The notes under the pieces: generated by a model
Told to the model about the DNA's origin: nothing
The model's database searches: none
Seen by the model: only the letters and a program-made list of their open reading frames with translations
NCBI RefSeq assembly: GCF_003051055.1
Contig: NZ_QAON01000002.1
Location: forward strand, 1-64,000
Direction: 5' to 3'
Origin: Agitococcus lubricus
Lineage (GTDB): Bacteria; Pseudomonadota; Gammaproteobacteria; Pseudomonadales; Moraxellaceae
DNA length: 64,000 nt
Shown here: positions 45,468 to 55,753 of the stretch, piece after piece
Numbering within the stretch: position 1 is the stretch's first letter
How the letters are laid out: each line of letters opens with the position of its first letter
Translations under genes and position numbers: made by a program

Positions 45468-46457
45468 ATGTCCGCACCGACGTTGAATCAATACTTAGCG
45501 CAAGCGCAAGTTTCTGTACCATTACAACACCTATTGCTACAAGTCAGTGTGGCTTGTAAATCCATTAGTGCCGCGATTGGTAAAGGTGCTTTAGCGGGTA
45601 TTTTGGGGCAAGCAGGCTCTGACAATATTCAAGGGGAAGAACAAAAAAAACTGGATGTGATATCCAATGATATTGTCCTCGCCGCAGGCGTAAACTCTGG
45701 CAGTATTGCAGGCTTAGCCTCTGAAGAAATGGATGATATTTTTCCTCTACCTGATGGTACACCGTTGGGTGACTATTTAATGTTATTTGACCCCTTAGAC
45801 GGCTCATCGAACATTGATGTTAACGTATCGGTAGGGACTATTTTTTCGATTTTGAAAAAACCGTTAACAGCACAAAGCGTCATTACTACCGCAGATTTTT
45901 TACAAGCAGGTAGCCAACAAGTTTGCGCAGGTTACGCCGTTTATGGGCCTTCTACACTATTAGTCTTAACGTTAGGCAATGGCGTTGATTGTTTTACCTT
46001 AGACCGCGAGATTGGTGAGTTTGTGTTAACCCAACGTGGGATGACCATTCCTACGGACACCAAAGAATTTGCTATTAACATGTCGAACATGCGTTTTTGG
46101 GAGTCACCTGTTCGTCGCTATGTAGACGAAATGGTGGCAGGTAAAACCAGTGTTCGTGGCAAAGATTTTAATATGCGTTGGGTCGCCTCTATGGTGGCTG
46201 ATGTGCATCGCATCTTAACGCGGGGTGGTATTTTTATGTATCCCTACGACCTCAAAGACCCCAGCAAAGCTGGCAAGTTACGCTTAATGTACGAAGCCAA
46301 CCCGATGAGCTTTATTGTGGAACAAGCAGGTGGCGCATCGACAACTGGTCGTGAGCGTATCTTAGACCTCCAACCCACAGGTCTACATCAACGCGTGCCT
46401 GTGATTTTAGGTTCTAAAAACGAAGTCGACTTAGTGACGAGTTATCATCACGAGTAG
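45468..46457 (+). CDS. fbp: Fructose-1,6-bisphosphatase, class I
   Basis: A 329-residue gluconeogenic enzyme that hydrolyses fructose-1,6-bisphosphate to fructose-6-phosphate. The metal and phosphate motif is [13 protein letters not shown] (about residues 106-118), preceded by ASEEMDD and followed by [20 protein letters not shown] near the C-terminus. ATG 45468 has GGAG five bases upstream; the GTG at 45462 overlaps that site. It is transcribed toward the EF-hand gene, with a strong palindrome between. Confidence 0.96.
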   Translation: MSAPTLNQYLAQAQVSVPLQHLLLQVSVACKSISAAIGKGALAGILGQAGSDNIQGEEQKKLDVISNDIVLAAGVNSGSIAGLASEEMDDIFPLPDGTPLGDYLMLFDPLDGSSNIDVNVSVGTIFSILKKPLTAQSVITTADFLQAGSQQVCAGYAVYGPSTLLVLTLGNGVDCFTLDREIGEFVLTQRGMTIPTDTKEFAINMSNMRFWESPVRRYVDEMVAGKTSVRGKDFNMRWVASMVADVHRILTRGGIFMYPYDLKDPSKAGKLRLMYEANPMSFIVEQAGGASTTGRERILDLQPTGLHQRVPVILGSKNEVDLVTSYHHE

Positions 46458-46509
46458 CCTATGGCTTCGACTCACTTCGGCTGCGCTCAGTAACCACCGC
46501 TCAGCCAAC

Positions 46510-46538
46510 ACGACTCCGCTCAGCTAACGCGGAGTCGT
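46510..46538. repeat. Palindrome between convergent genes (CGACTCCGC repeat type)
   Basis: ACGACTCCGC (46510-46519) and GCGGAGTCGT (46529-46538) pair perfectly over ten bases with a nine-base loop. It lies in a CTTCGACTC/GCTCAG-rich stretch (46464-46555) that resembles a REP-type sequence. It may also serve as a two-way terminator for fbp and the convergent gene. Confidence 0.65.
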
Positions 46539-46563
46539 TCCTTGAGCGGAATCAAAAGCTGCG

Positions 46564-48606
46564 TCAAGCAAAGGGGTCTTTTAGACTGCGTTGTGCGCCT
46601 TTGGGTAAAGTTGCCAACATCGTCAAACTTTCACCAAAGGCAATATTCACTTTTGCACTACTGTTCACTGCCCAACCATTGGCATCTAAAATCGGCGATA
46701 AATTACGCTGACGCAATTTGAACCATGCCATAATCATTGATGGCCCCGAAATCATCAATAATAACCCCGAAATGGCTAACGGCATTTGCCACCAAATTAA
46801 GGCCATAAAACCCGAGACGACGGAGGCAATCGCGGTAGCAATAGCTCCCACAGCCAAACCCATTGCCGCAAAAATACCTGCAAACTTCGCGACATCAAAA
46901 GGTACTGGCGGCGAGGTTGGTTTGGTAGCATCTACAGGTGTTTTCGCTGCTTCTTGCACTTTTCCTATGCCTGCGGTGATATTTTCTGAGGTTTTCGTTT
47001 CAATGGCTTTATCTTGTTCGGATGCCATTTTTTGTAATTGATTACTGACCATGCGCCCCAAACGACGATACGGTGTCCAAAATGCTTCGTTCACACTAAT
47101 CGCATTTTCAATGAGCTTAACGACAGTGGCGTCCCAATCATTACCTAATCGGTCATAAAATACGCCATTACGGCCAACCATCAAATTGCCTGCTTCACCC
47201 GCCGTTACCGCAGCCACAATGGTCATTTTTTCAGGACTGCCCTTGCGCGTGCAATCACAATACACCAAATAGGTATTACTCAAGCCTGCCATGGTCGCAT
47301 GTTTGCCCATATCATTCACGCGCACCGTTAAATCACACGCACGTCCATCAATAAATAATGTCCCTGCTTGAAAAATCGCCTTTTCTTTACGGCTATAAAA
47401 ATCACTAAATGAGATAAAATTATTGACTAAGGTCACTAAATTCGCTTGATAACGGACTAATTTATCCAACTCCACTAAGGCATTAGCCGCATCGGCAACC
47501 TGTAAGTCGTCCTCCACTAAGGTTAATAACGACTGCTCAATTAACCCGTTGGCTAAGTGTTGTCGTTTGGCCGTATCTAAAGTGGCAACGGCTAAGGATG
47601 GTTTGGCTGCTAGCCATGTTTGATAGGCGACAAAACTGGCTTTAATTTGTACCCAATGATTTGCCGTTAATTCGTCGAGGTCTAAGCCTAGAACTTGCTC
47701 CCTAAATTGTGATATCGCCACTTGCCAAGCGGGATTAATACCGTGTTTTAGTTTTAGTACGGCATGCTCGGTAATTTTGGCTAATGGCAGACTTTGGGTG
47801 TCCGCATTGTTTAAGGCTAACAATTGTCCAGCTAGAGCCAAAAACTGGGTATCGGACGCATTTAAGGCAGTAGTCGCTTTATCATCAAAGGCAGCTAATT
47901 GTGTTCGCACAAAATAATCATCAATTTTGGCCGCAACTGCCTTAAAAGCGTCATAGGCACTGGCCGTGTGCTGCCCAAAGGGGCTGATTGCGTCTGTCAT
48001 TTGCGCTTCCCATGCATTGACGACACGTATATCGGCAAAAAATTGTTTGATTTTTTCGGCAGATACCGCGGGTTCGCCACTACGGTCGGTTTCACTGCCT
48101 AAAGTGACGATAATATCGTTGATGGTTTCTGCTAAGGCTGGCTCAGACGTTAAGGCGGCTGGAATTAAACCGTCGCCGTTAACCTGATTGGCAGGAAACA
48201 TTTTACCTAAATCTTGGGTATCTTCGCTGCAAATAGCGTCAGCATTTGCTTTACCTAAGCGTTGTAATAGTTGTTGTGCTGCGGCTAAAATTTTTGCACC
48301 GTCAGGATGTTGACCATCAATCGCCGCTAAGGTTAAACCCGCAGGTTGAAACAACACCTCTTTGTCAGCTAAATGCGCCAATGTCCAATCAATCGCCGCT
48401 AATAGTTCTGGCTCACGAATTCGACCATCGCCATCTGTATCAATATACGTTAAAGTCCGTGCGTCTAACTCTAAACCTTTGGTTGGACATGCCAAGGCTG
48501 TCCATAATTTTTTATCTAAGTCTTTGAGATTTTCTAAATCGCTTACTGTGTCAATCATCACTTGATCAAAGCCACTGCTACGAAAAAAACGCCACGTATG
48601 TGTCAC
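46564..48606 (-). CDS. Large EF-hand membrane protein of unknown function
   Basis: A 680-residue protein with an EF-hand loop near residue 55, DTDGDGRIREPEL, matching the Ca-binding D-x-D-x-D-G pattern. A long helical domain spans about 90-400. A compact beta domain follows (about 420-510, IDGRACDLTVRV, NTYLVYCDC). Two adjacent hydrophobic segments near 575-630 indicate membrane anchoring. No enzyme motif is seen. The start is GTG at 48606 with an AGGAGG seven bases upstream. The large helical region has no known family. Confidence 0.82.
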   Translation of the reverse strand: MTHTWRFFRSSGFDQVMIDTVSDLENLKDLDKKLWTALACPTKGLELDARTLTYIDTDGDGRIREPELLAAIDWTLAHLADKEVLFQPAGLTLAAIDGQHPDGAKILAAAQQLLQRLGKANADAICSEDTQDLGKMFPANQVNGDGLIPAALTSEPALAETINDIIVTLGSETDRSGEPAVSAEKIKQFFADIRVVNAWEAQMTDAISPFGQHTASAYDAFKAVAAKIDDYFVRTQLAAFDDKATTALNASDTQFLALAGQLLALNNADTQSLPLAKITEHAVLKLKHGINPAWQVAISQFREQVLGLDLDELTANHWVQIKASFVAYQTWLAAKPSLAVATLDTAKRQHLANGLIEQSLLTLVEDDLQVADAANALVELDKLVRYQANLVTLVNNFISFSDFYSRKEKAIFQAGTLFIDGRACDLTVRVNDMGKHATMAGLSNTYLVYCDCTRKGSPEKMTIVAAVTAGEAGNLMVGRNGVFYDRLGNDWDATVVKLIENAISVNEAFWTPYRRLGRMVSNQLQKMASEQDKAIETKTSENITAGIGKVQEAAKTPVDATKPTSPPVPFDVAKFAGIFAAMGLAVGAIATAIASVVSGFMALIWWQMPLAISGLLLMISGPSMIMAWFKLRQRNLSPILDANGWAVNSSAKVNIAFGESLTMLATLPKGAQRSLKDPFA

Positions 48607-48672
48607 TGCTCATCCTCCTAAAACGGCTATCCAAGCCTAATACTTTATCAACATCGTCTCTATGTATCATAT

Positions 48673-49626
48673 TTACTGGGGTGACTGTAAAAATTCCGCC
48701 AATATGTCTAAAACGCGTTGACGAATCGCGGTTTGCTCGTTGGCTAACTGATGTCCCGCTTCAGGCAACCATAAAAAGTGCTGCACATTAAAATGCTGCT
48801 GAATAAACTGTGTGTTGTAAGTCCCATTTACGGTTCTATCTTGCCCTCCCTGCACTAACCACACAGGCAATCGACTCGGTGACTGTAAATGAATATGTTT
48901 TATCCAGTGTTTGAGCGCAATTAACCATGACACAGGAATCCATCGGGCTTGCAAAGGGTCTTCGTCACGCATAAAACGGAGAAAATTCGTATCCTGCGTA
49001 TTCTTACGAAACGCTCTGGGTAAACCACTACGGGTGGCACTAAACCACCAAAAAGCAAACTGCATTTGCAAGGCCTGCATTCGCGCGGGATACACTAAAG
49101 GTGCGAGCAAACATAAACGGTCAAAATAGGGGCTTTGTTTTGCGGATAACGCATAATCCATTAAAATCGCTGCCCCCGTACTCTGCCCTAAACCTAAGTA
49201 AGGTGTAGGAAGTTGTGCACTGAGTGTACTCAGCACACTCGCTAATATCGTTTGATACTCAGCAAAATCACGAATACTGGCACGCACACCCGACGACAAA
49301 CCATGACCGGGTAAATCGTAAATGACCACGGCATACCCTGCTTTTAGCATAACGGGCACAACATGCCGATATAAGCCACTGTGTTCTAAATAACCATGCA
49401 CAATAAACACCGTCCCGCGCGCGTTTATAGGTCGAAAAACATGGGTCAATATCTGATAGCCTGCCGCGTGATGCCAACCACAGGCATGATGAATATTCGG
49501 TAAATATGACTCAAAATCTAACTGATAAAATCGACAATAATCGGCTATTGCGCCCGTTTGAGGCACTGTTAATGAGAGGTCTAGCGGCAATAATACTGCA
49601 CGTGTAGCAATCGGAGAAAACACCAT
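48673..49626 (-). CDS. Alpha/beta hydrolase, lysophospholipase/monoglyceride lipase-like
   Basis: A serine hydrolase of about 317 residues. The lid and oxyanion pattern FIVHGYLEHSGLYRHVV and the nucleophile elbow GLGQSTGA (G-x-S-x-G) are visible. QGGQDRTVNGTY supplies the Asp and EAGHQLANE the His. It matches the PldB/monoacylglycerol-lipase clade, so lysophospholipid or monoglyceride hydrolysis is expected. ATG 49626 was chosen because AGAG lies about eight bases upstream. It follows the EF-hand gene's direction, 47 bases beyond its own stop, and may share transcription. Confidence 0.8.
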   Translation of the reverse strand: MVFSPIATRAVLLPLDLSLTVPQTGAIADYCRFYQLDFESYLPNIHHACGWHHAAGYQILTHVFRPINARGTVFIVHGYLEHSGLYRHVVPVMLKAGYAVVIYDLPGHGLSSGVRASIRDFAEYQTILASVLSTLSAQLPTPYLGLGQSTGAAILMDYALSAKQSPYFDRLCLLAPLVYPARMQALQMQFAFWWFSATRSGLPRAFRKNTQDTNFLRFMRDEDPLQARWIPVSWLIALKHWIKHIHLQSPSRLPVWLVQGGQDRTVNGTYNTQFIQQHFNVQHFLWLPEAGHQLANEQTAIRQRVLDILAEFLQSPQ

Positions 49627-49749
49627 ATCAATCTCTTTTATCCGTATTGAGAAATACTCACACATCCGCAGATGTTGTCGTTCTTTCCCTTATCGCAGAT
49701 GACACCTCATCATAACATGATAGGTGATATGGGTATGTTGTTTATGACG

Positions 49750-49765
49750 ACACCAATAGCCCCTA
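49750..49765. repeat. 16-bp inverted copy of the 6232 repeat end
   Basis: ACACCAATAGCCCCTA is the exact reverse complement of 6232-6247. It lies between the hydrolase and the fatty-acid-hydroxylase-like gene and probably marks a degenerate member of the dispersed 50-bp family. Confidence 0.5.
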
Positions 49766-49962
49766 AAAATCAGGTGTAGAAAATGGCACAGACTGTCAAA
49801 AACCAATGTCACCAAATGTCAAGTAGCAACGCCATAATCCTCTATACTGCATTATAGTTAGCTGGCTTACTGCGCCTCTTGTGGCATTCAGAAAGCAGCC
49901 CTATTAGGTTTTATGTCCGTACGTTTTCGGCAATAAGACATCTGATTTTTGAGGTCACGATT

Positions 49963-50625
49963 ATGATTGGTATTCCGATTGCACTATTAGCGGCTAATGG
50001 CGTAGAGTGGTATTTACATAAATACGCCCTTCATGGGGTTCCTCAAGAAGGCGGTGGTCGTAAGTCCATCTCGCCGCCATTTATGAAACGCCATTGGGCA
50101 CATCATAAACAAGTGCGCTTGAGTAAATATCGTGATGATGCGTTATATGGTGATACCCGTAATGAAGATGCGGTAGCAGAAAAAAAAGCACTATTTCAGC
50201 TATGCGCTTTAACCACATTGGCCTTACCTGTCGCACCGTTTTTTACGTTAACCACCTATTATTGTGCATGGAACTATTGGCATGTACACAGCCAATCACA
50301 TCTTGACCCCGAATGGGGAAAGAAAAAAATTCCTTGGCACTTTGACCACCACATGAATACGAATCAAGATGCGAATTGGTGCGTTACCAAGCCGTGGTTC
50401 GACTATATTATGGGGACACGCGTCATTTCGTCACCCGACTTACAAGAGTCCAATCCATTAGGCATTAAATTGCCCACCGTGATTGAAAATAAACTCAATG
50501 CCTTAGCACGACGTTATGTCCCACGTGCCTTTGAAAAGCTTGAGGCCAATGCCCGTGAAGAACAACAAAAACGCCAACAAGGTTTAGAAAACAAAATGCC
50601 AGATTTTGTCGCTAGCCCCGCCTAA
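49963..50625 (+). CDS. Fatty acid hydroxylase/sterol desaturase-like membrane protein
   Basis: A 220-residue protein with two or three hydrophobic segments and histidine clusters typical of the non-heme di-iron hydroxylase family: HKYALH (about 20), HWAHH (about 46), WHVHSQSH (about 108) and HFDHH (about 130). Such enzymes hydroxylate lipid chains at the membrane. ATG 49963 follows GAGG by eight bases; an open frame extends to 49879. The charged tail (EQQKRQQGLEN) is unusual for the family. The substrate cannot be read from the sequence. Confidence 0.75.
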   Translation: MIGIPIALLAANGVEWYLHKYALHGVPQEGGGRKSISPPFMKRHWAHHKQVRLSKYRDDALYGDTRNEDAVAEKKALFQLCALTTLALPVAPFFTLTTYYCAWNYWHVHSQSHLDPEWGKKKIPWHFDHHMNTNQDANWCVTKPWFDYIMGTRVISSPDLQESNPLGIKLPTVIENKLNALARRYVPRAFEKLEANAREEQQKRQQGLENKMPDFVASPA

Positions 50626-50650
50626 TCTCACTCATGGTGCACGGATGCGC

Positions 50651-50941
50651 CTATTTATCATCAAACACAATCACATCCTTATTTTTTTCTAAGAAGGCTG
50701 CCCCTATCCCTTTGACCTCATCCACATCGGCTAAGGACGTAAATGCCCCGTTTTGCTCACGCCATGCAATAATCGCGGCGGCTTTGGCTTTACCAATCCC
50801 TTTGAGCTGCATCAACTGCTCAGGCGTTGCGGTATTAATATTTATTTTGATAGACGGCGTGTCTACTGGGCAGAGTAAGTCATCATTCGCATTCGCGAAC
50901 ACCGCTAACGATAAAAAAAGATAAAGGAATATCCACTTCAT
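50651..50941 (-). CDS. ComEA-like helix-hairpin-helix DNA-binding protein
   Basis: A 96-residue exported protein: signal peptide [14 protein letters not shown], then the ComEA HhH module [30 protein letters not shown] and [14 protein letters not shown]. Periplasmic ComEA pulls transforming DNA through the outer membrane. It lies next to pilBCD, and type IV pili power DNA uptake, so a role in natural competence is likely. It is convergent with the hydroxylase-like gene. Confidence 0.88.
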   Translation of the reverse strand: MKWIFLYLFLSLAVFANANDDLLCPVDTPSIKININTATPEQLMQLKGIGKAKAAAIIAWREQNGAFTSLADVDEVKGIGAAFLEKNKDVIVFDDK

Positions 50942-51231
50942 TTGTCATCATCCTTGTTTGACAGACTATAGATAGACTAATACTAAGCCTGCTTCTTAGC
51001 AATATTTAGCCATCATACGTCAACTGGGCATAAAAAGCCTCGTTAAAACACTTTGCGCTCTACAATTTTTGATTTATATTCCAAAACCTTAGCAGTCACT
51101 CTTAATCAAAAACTAGACGGAGTAATAACTCTGCACCATAGAATTTTTATCTACAACCACCTATGATACTAGGTACAGATAACACCGAGTGTTGCATCAC
51201 TCAAAATCTACATAAACACGGGCATTAAAAC

Positions 51232-52956
51232 ATGGCGACTCCTCCAGCAAATACCATTTCCTTTGGTGGACTAGCAAAACGTCTGGTCAACGAAGGTGTA
51301 GTTGATGCCACCATCATGCAAAAGGCTTTAGTTGAGTCACAACGAGAGCAAATCTCGCTCATTAGCTATTTAGTGAATAATAAAATTGCCAAAGCCCCCC
51401 AAGTCGCTTGGCTGATGGCAGACGAGTTTGGTGATCCGCTACTCGACCTTGAAAACATCGAACTCGAAACAATACCCAAAGAACATATTGATGAAAAAAT
51501 TGTACGTCAATACAATGCTTTACCTATTTTCAAACGTGGTAAACGTCTCTTTGTGGCGATGGGTGACCCGACCCGTTTAGATGCGATTGATGCCATTCGT
51601 TTTAATACAGGTCTGAGTATTGAAACCGTCGTTGTTGAAGAAGACCGCTTAGTCAAGCTCATAGAAAAAGTCTTAGAAGGGAGTGGCAACAAAGCCTTAG
51701 AAGGCTTAGATGACGACTTAGAAAATATTGACATCTCAGGTGGGGACGAAGATTCCGATAATAAAGATTCAGGCACACCGTCTGAAGATGATGCGCCAAT
51801 TGTTAAATATATTAATAAAATCCTACTTGATGCGATTAAAATGGGGGCGTCGGACTTACATTTTGAGCCGTATGAAAAAGCGTATCGTATTCGCTTCCGT
51901 GTTGACGGAGTGTTACGTGAGTTCACCCGCCCGCCCATTCAACTGGCAGGCAAACTCGCTGCTCGTCTTAAAGTTATGTCGCAAATGGATATTTCCGAAC
52001 GACGTATCCCTCAAGATGGCCGTATTAAACTCAAACTCTCCAAAACCAAAGCCATCGACTTTCGTGTCAACTCCTTGCCTACCCTGTTTGGCGAAAAACT
52101 GTGTTTGCGTATTCTAGACCCATCTAGCGCGATGCTTGGCATTGATATGTTGGGCTATGAGCCCGAACAAAAACGTTTGTTTATGGATGCCCTCGAAAAA
52201 CCACAAGGCATGTTACTGATTACAGGGCCAACAGGCTCTGGTAAAACGGTGTCTTTGTATACTGGTCTGAATATTCTTAACACGCAAGAAACGAATATTT
52301 CAACTGCCGAAGACCCAGTTGAAATTAACTTAGAAGGGATTAACCAAGTTAACGTCAATAACAAGGTCGGTTTAACCTTTGCGAGTGCCCTGAAAGCCTT
52401 CTTGCGTCAAGACCCTGACGTCATTATGTTGGGTGAGATTCGTGACCTTGAAACCGCAGAAATTGCCGTTAAAGCCGCACAAACGGGTCACATGGTGATG
52501 TCAACTTTACACACCAACAGTGCACCAGAAACGCTAACTCGTTTACGGAATATGGGCGTCCCTTCGTTTAACATTGCGACTTCTGTAAACTTAGTTATTG
52601 CCCAACGTTTGGCTCGTCGACTGTGTGGTGCGTGTAAAAAGCCGATTGAAATTCCCAAAGTCAGTCTTTTAGAAATGGGCTTTACCGAACAAGACATTGC
52701 AACAGGCTTTACTATTTACCAACCTGTGGGTTGTGACCAATGTCGCGAAGGATACAAAGGCCGTTTAGGGGTCTATGAAGTCATGAAAGTGACGCCCAAA
52801 ATTGCCCGTATCATTATGGAAGAAGGCAACTCCATTCAAATTGCCGATGCAGCGCGCGAAGAAGGTTATCCAGACTTACGACGCTCGGGCTTAGTAAAAG
52901 TCATGGCAGGACTCACCAGTTTGCAAGAAATAAATCGTGTGACTGGTGCGGAATAA
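51232..52956 (+). CDS. pilB: Type IV pilus assembly ATPase PilB
   Basis: A 574-residue hexameric motor that extends type IV pili. The N-terminal MshEN/T2SSE_N region (about 1-150) is followed by the ATPase core: Walker A GPTGSGKTVS near residue 332, Asp box, VIMLGEIRD as Walker B near 396, and the tetracysteine zinc motif CGACKK ... CDQCREG (about 464-505). It is the first gene of pilB-pilC-pilD-coaE. It is spaced 90 bases from pilC. Confidence 0.97.
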   Translation: MATPPANTISFGGLAKRLVNEGVVDATIMQKALVESQREQISLISYLVNNKIAKAPQVAWLMADEFGDPLLDLENIELETIPKEHIDEKIVRQYNALPIFKRGKRLFVAMGDPTRLDAIDAIRFNTGLSIETVVVEEDRLVKLIEKVLEGSGNKALEGLDDDLENIDISGGDEDSDNKDSGTPSEDDAPIVKYINKILLDAIKMGASDLHFEPYEKAYRIRFRVDGVLREFTRPPIQLAGKLAARLKVMSQMDISERRIPQDGRIKLKLSKTKAIDFRVNSLPTLFGEKLCLRILDPSSAMLGIDMLGYEPEQKRLFMDALEKPQGMLLITGPTGSGKTVSLYTGLNILNTQETNISTAEDPVEINLEGINQVNVNNKVGLTFASALKAFLRQDPDVIMLGEIRDLETAEIAVKAAQTGHMVMSTLHTNSAPETLTRLRNMGVPSFNIATSVNLVIAQRLARRLCGACKKPIEIPKVSLLEMGFTEQDIATGFTIYQPVGCDQCREGYKGRLGVYEVMKVTPKIARIIMEEGNSIQIADAAREEGYPDLRRSGLVKVMAGLTSLQEINRVTGAE

Positions 52957-53046
52957 CAATAATCGCGTTAGAATGCTTACTACTATTACAGTGGGCTTTT
53001 GTCTAATAAAGAAAGCAAAGCTTTCATATAATGAGTATGACGGATT

Positions 53047-54273
53047 ATGGCAACAAAAAAACCAGAAGCAACATTAACTTTTGCTTATGAAGGTTTAGAC
53101 CGTAAGGGTCAAAAAACTAAGGGTGAAATCTCTGGTACTAATATTGCTTTGGCCAAAGCGCAACTACGTAAGCAAGGCATTAACGTTCAAAAAATCTATA
53201 AAAAATCTAAAAGCCTCTTTAGTGGGAAACGTAAAAGCAAAATCACACCGATGGATATTGCCATTTTTACACGTCAATTAGCGACCATGATGAAAGCGGG
53301 TGTGCCCTTAGTACAATCTTTTGAAATTGTGGCCGAAGGCTTAGATAACCAATCCATGCGTGATGTGGTGTTGGGCATTAAAAGTGATGTTGAAGGCGGC
53401 AACAGTTTTGCAGGCTCGCTCAAAAAATATCCTGCTTATTTTGATAGCTTATTTTGTAGTCTTGTCGAATCCGGTGAACAATCAGGTGCGCTAGAAACTA
53501 TGCTTGACAGGGTTGCGCAATACAAAGAAAAAAGCGAACTCTTAAAGCAAAAAATCAAAAAAGCGCTCAAATACCCCATTTCCGTTATTATTGTCGCCAT
53601 TATCGTGACTGCAATCTTATTATTAAAAGTTGTTCCTGTCTTCCAAGATATGTTTAACAGTTTTGGTGCCGAACTACCTGCATTTACACAAATGGTTGTT
53701 AACATGTCTAAATGGATGCAAGAATGGTGGTTTATTGCCCTTGCCTCTGTGTTGATGACCATCGGCGCATTTAGTGAGGTTAAAAAACGCAGTGTTGCCT
53801 TCCAAAATGGCTTAGACCGATTAGCCCTCAAAGCTCCCATCGTTGGCGACTTAGTTTATAAATCTACAGTTGCTCGTTTTTCTCGTACATTGGCAACAAC
53901 TTTTGCCGCGGGTGTACCACTGATTGATGCACTGGTGTCGTGTGCGGGTGCAACAGGGAATGTGGTCTACCGCAATGCCGTACTTAAAATCAAAGAAGAA
54001 GTCGCGACAGGCCAACAACTGGGCTTTGCGATGCGCCAATCGGGCATTTTTCCTTCAATGGCACTCCAAATGGTTGCGATTGGTGAAGAATCTGGTGCCT
54101 TAGACGCCATGCTTGAAAAAGTGGCCACTCACTTTGAAAACGAAGTCGATAACGCAGTAGACGGTTTAACCAGTATGATGGAGCCGTTGATTATGGCGGT
54201 ATTAGGTGTCTTGATTGGTGGTTTGATTATTGCGATGTACTTGCCAATCTTCCAAATGGGCTCTGTAGTATAA
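53047..54273 (+). CDS. pilC: Type IV pilus inner-membrane platform protein PilC
   Basis: A 408-residue platform protein with two T2SSF repeats (about residues 70-190 and 275-400), each ending in membrane helices, and the pattern FTRQLATMMKAGVPLVQSFEI with its second copy FSRTLATTFAAGVPLIDALVS. It couples PilB to pilin assembly. pilD begins three bases after its stop, so translation is coupled. Confidence 0.97.
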   Translation: MATKKPEATLTFAYEGLDRKGQKTKGEISGTNIALAKAQLRKQGINVQKIYKKSKSLFSGKRKSKITPMDIAIFTRQLATMMKAGVPLVQSFEIVAEGLDNQSMRDVVLGIKSDVEGGNSFAGSLKKYPAYFDSLFCSLVESGEQSGALETMLDRVAQYKEKSELLKQKIKKALKYPISVIIVAIIVTAILLLKVVPVFQDMFNSFGAELPAFTQMVVNMSKWMQEWWFIALASVLMTIGAFSEVKKRSVAFQNGLDRLALKAPIVGDLVYKSTVARFSRTLATTFAAGVPLIDALVSCAGATGNVVYRNAVLKIKEEVATGQQLGFAMRQSGIFPSMALQMVAIGEESGALDAMLEKVATHFENEVDNAVDGLTSMMEPLIMAVLGVLIGGLIIAMYLPIFQMGSVV

Positions 54274-54275
54274 GC

Positions 54276-55136
54276 ATGATGATGTTATTTATGTCAGCCA
54301 ACCCCCTGCTTGCAGGGGGTATTATTTTCTGCCTCGGCTTATGCATAGGTAGTTTTTTGAATGTGGTGATTTACAGATTGCCTGTGATGTTAGAGCGGGC
54401 ATGGCGAAAAGATGCCCTAGCCTGCTTAAATCAAGCCGAAACAGAAACAACAGACACGTTTAACCTAGCCACCCCCGCCTCACGCTGTCCCCATTGTGGT
54501 CATCAAATTACAGCCCTAGAAAATATTCCCGTATTTAGCTGGTTATTTTTACGTGGTCAATGCAGCGAATGTCATAGCCCTATTTCGATACGTTACCCCT
54601 TAGTCGAATTAGCGACGGGGCTATTGTCTGTGATGACCTTTATCATACTCGGCCCTACAGCCAAAATGCTGACAGCGTTATTATTGGTTTGGGCAGTTAT
54701 TGCCTTGACCATGATAGATTTTGATACGCAACTTCTCCCTGACGACATTACCTTAGCTTTGTTATGGCTTGGTTTGTTAGTCAATTTATTTGGTATTTGG
54801 GTGCCTATTTCACAAGCCGTCGTTGGGGCAATGCTGGGCTATTTATCGTTATGGAGTGTTTACTGGCTATTCAAACTGGTGACTGGCAAGGAAGGCATGG
54901 GATATGGTGACTTCAAATTATTAGCCGCGTTAGGTGCATGGCTTGGCCCAACACAATTACCGTTGATTATTTTATTATCTTCCGTTGTGGGCGCAATTAT
55001 CGGTGGCGTTTATGCCATCATTCGTAAAGAAAGTGCCCCCTTTGCTTTTGGCCCGTATTTAGCCATTGCAGGGTTAATCGCCTTATTTGGGGGTACAGAC
55101 ATTATTGATTGGTACTTAGCCAAGTGGCAACACTAA
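54276..55136 (+). CDS. pilD: Prepilin peptidase/N-methyltransferase PilD
   Basis: A 286-residue inner-membrane aspartyl peptidase that cleaves and N-methylates prepilins. It has the N-terminal pattern GSFLNVVIYRLP, two CxxC pairs (CPHCGHQ and CSECHSP, about residues 70 and 98), and both catalytic aspartates: DFDTQLLPDD near 148 and GYGDFKLLAALG near 208. The bifunctional form with the cysteines suggests methylation too. coaE follows in the same operon. Confidence 0.96.
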   Translation: MMMLFMSANPLLAGGIIFCLGLCIGSFLNVVIYRLPVMLERAWRKDALACLNQAETETTDTFNLATPASRCPHCGHQITALENIPVFSWLFLRGQCSECHSPISIRYPLVELATGLLSVMTFIILGPTAKMLTALLLVWAVIALTMIDFDTQLLPDDITLALLWLGLLVNLFGIWVPISQAVVGAMLGYLSLWSVYWLFKLVTGKEGMGYGDFKLLAALGAWLGPTQLPLIILLSSVVGAIIGGVYAIIRKESAPFAFGPYLAIAGLIALFGGTDIIDWYLAKWQH

Positions 55137-55150
55137 GGACGTCAAAACAC

Positions 55151-55753
55151 ATGTATGTTGTTGGATTAACAGGCGGCATTGGCAGTGGTAAAACAGTTGC
55201 AAGTAACTACTTAGCCACGCTAGGTATCACGGTGGTTGATGCGGATATCGTTGCCCGTGAAGTGGTGATGGTTGGACAGCCTGCCTTAGCTGCAATTCAT
55301 GCGCACTTTGGTGACGCCGTTTTACAAGCTGACGGCTCACTCAATCGTGTCTATTTACGGCAGTTAGTTTTTAACGATGCTAGCCAACGTCAGGCCTTAG
55401 AAGCGATTACTCACCCTGCTATCCGTCAAGCTATTCAGCAACAACTCTTTGCCAGCCAGTCACCCTACACGCTCCTTGTCTCGCCTTTGTTGTTTGAAAG
55501 CGGTCAATATCAATTTACCCATCGCACCCTCGTCATTGATAGTAGCGAAAATCTACAACAAGAACGTGCGGCAGCACGCGACAATGTCAGCCCCAGTCAG
55601 ATAGCACAAATTATGTCTGTGCAGCTTGGGCGTGCCGAGCGTTGTCAACGTGCCGATGATGTCGTCATCAATAATGGCGACATTCAAGCCTTATACCAAC
55701 AATTACAGGCTTGTCATCAGCGCTATCTGGAACTTAGCCGACAACTAGGATGA
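55151..55753 (+). CDS. coaE: Dephospho-CoA kinase CoaE
   Basis: A 200-residue kinase that phosphorylates dephospho-CoA in the last step of CoA synthesis. The P-loop is VGLTGGIGSGKTVASNYLA at the start, then VDADIVAREVV, and LLFESGQYQFTHRTLVID. ATG 55151 is 14 bases after pilD and is preceded by AGGA; the open frame to 55109 would begin inside pilD. pilD-coaE-yacG is a conserved order in the Pseudomonadales. Confidence 0.96.
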   Translation: MYVVGLTGGIGSGKTVASNYLATLGITVVDADIVAREVVMVGQPALAAIHAHFGDAVLQADGSLNRVYLRQLVFNDASQRQALEAITHPAIRQAIQQQLFASQSPYTLLVSPLLFESGQYQFTHRTLVIDSSENLQQERAAARDNVSPSQIAQIMSVQLGRAERCQRADDVVINNGDIQALYQQLQACHQRYLELSRQLG

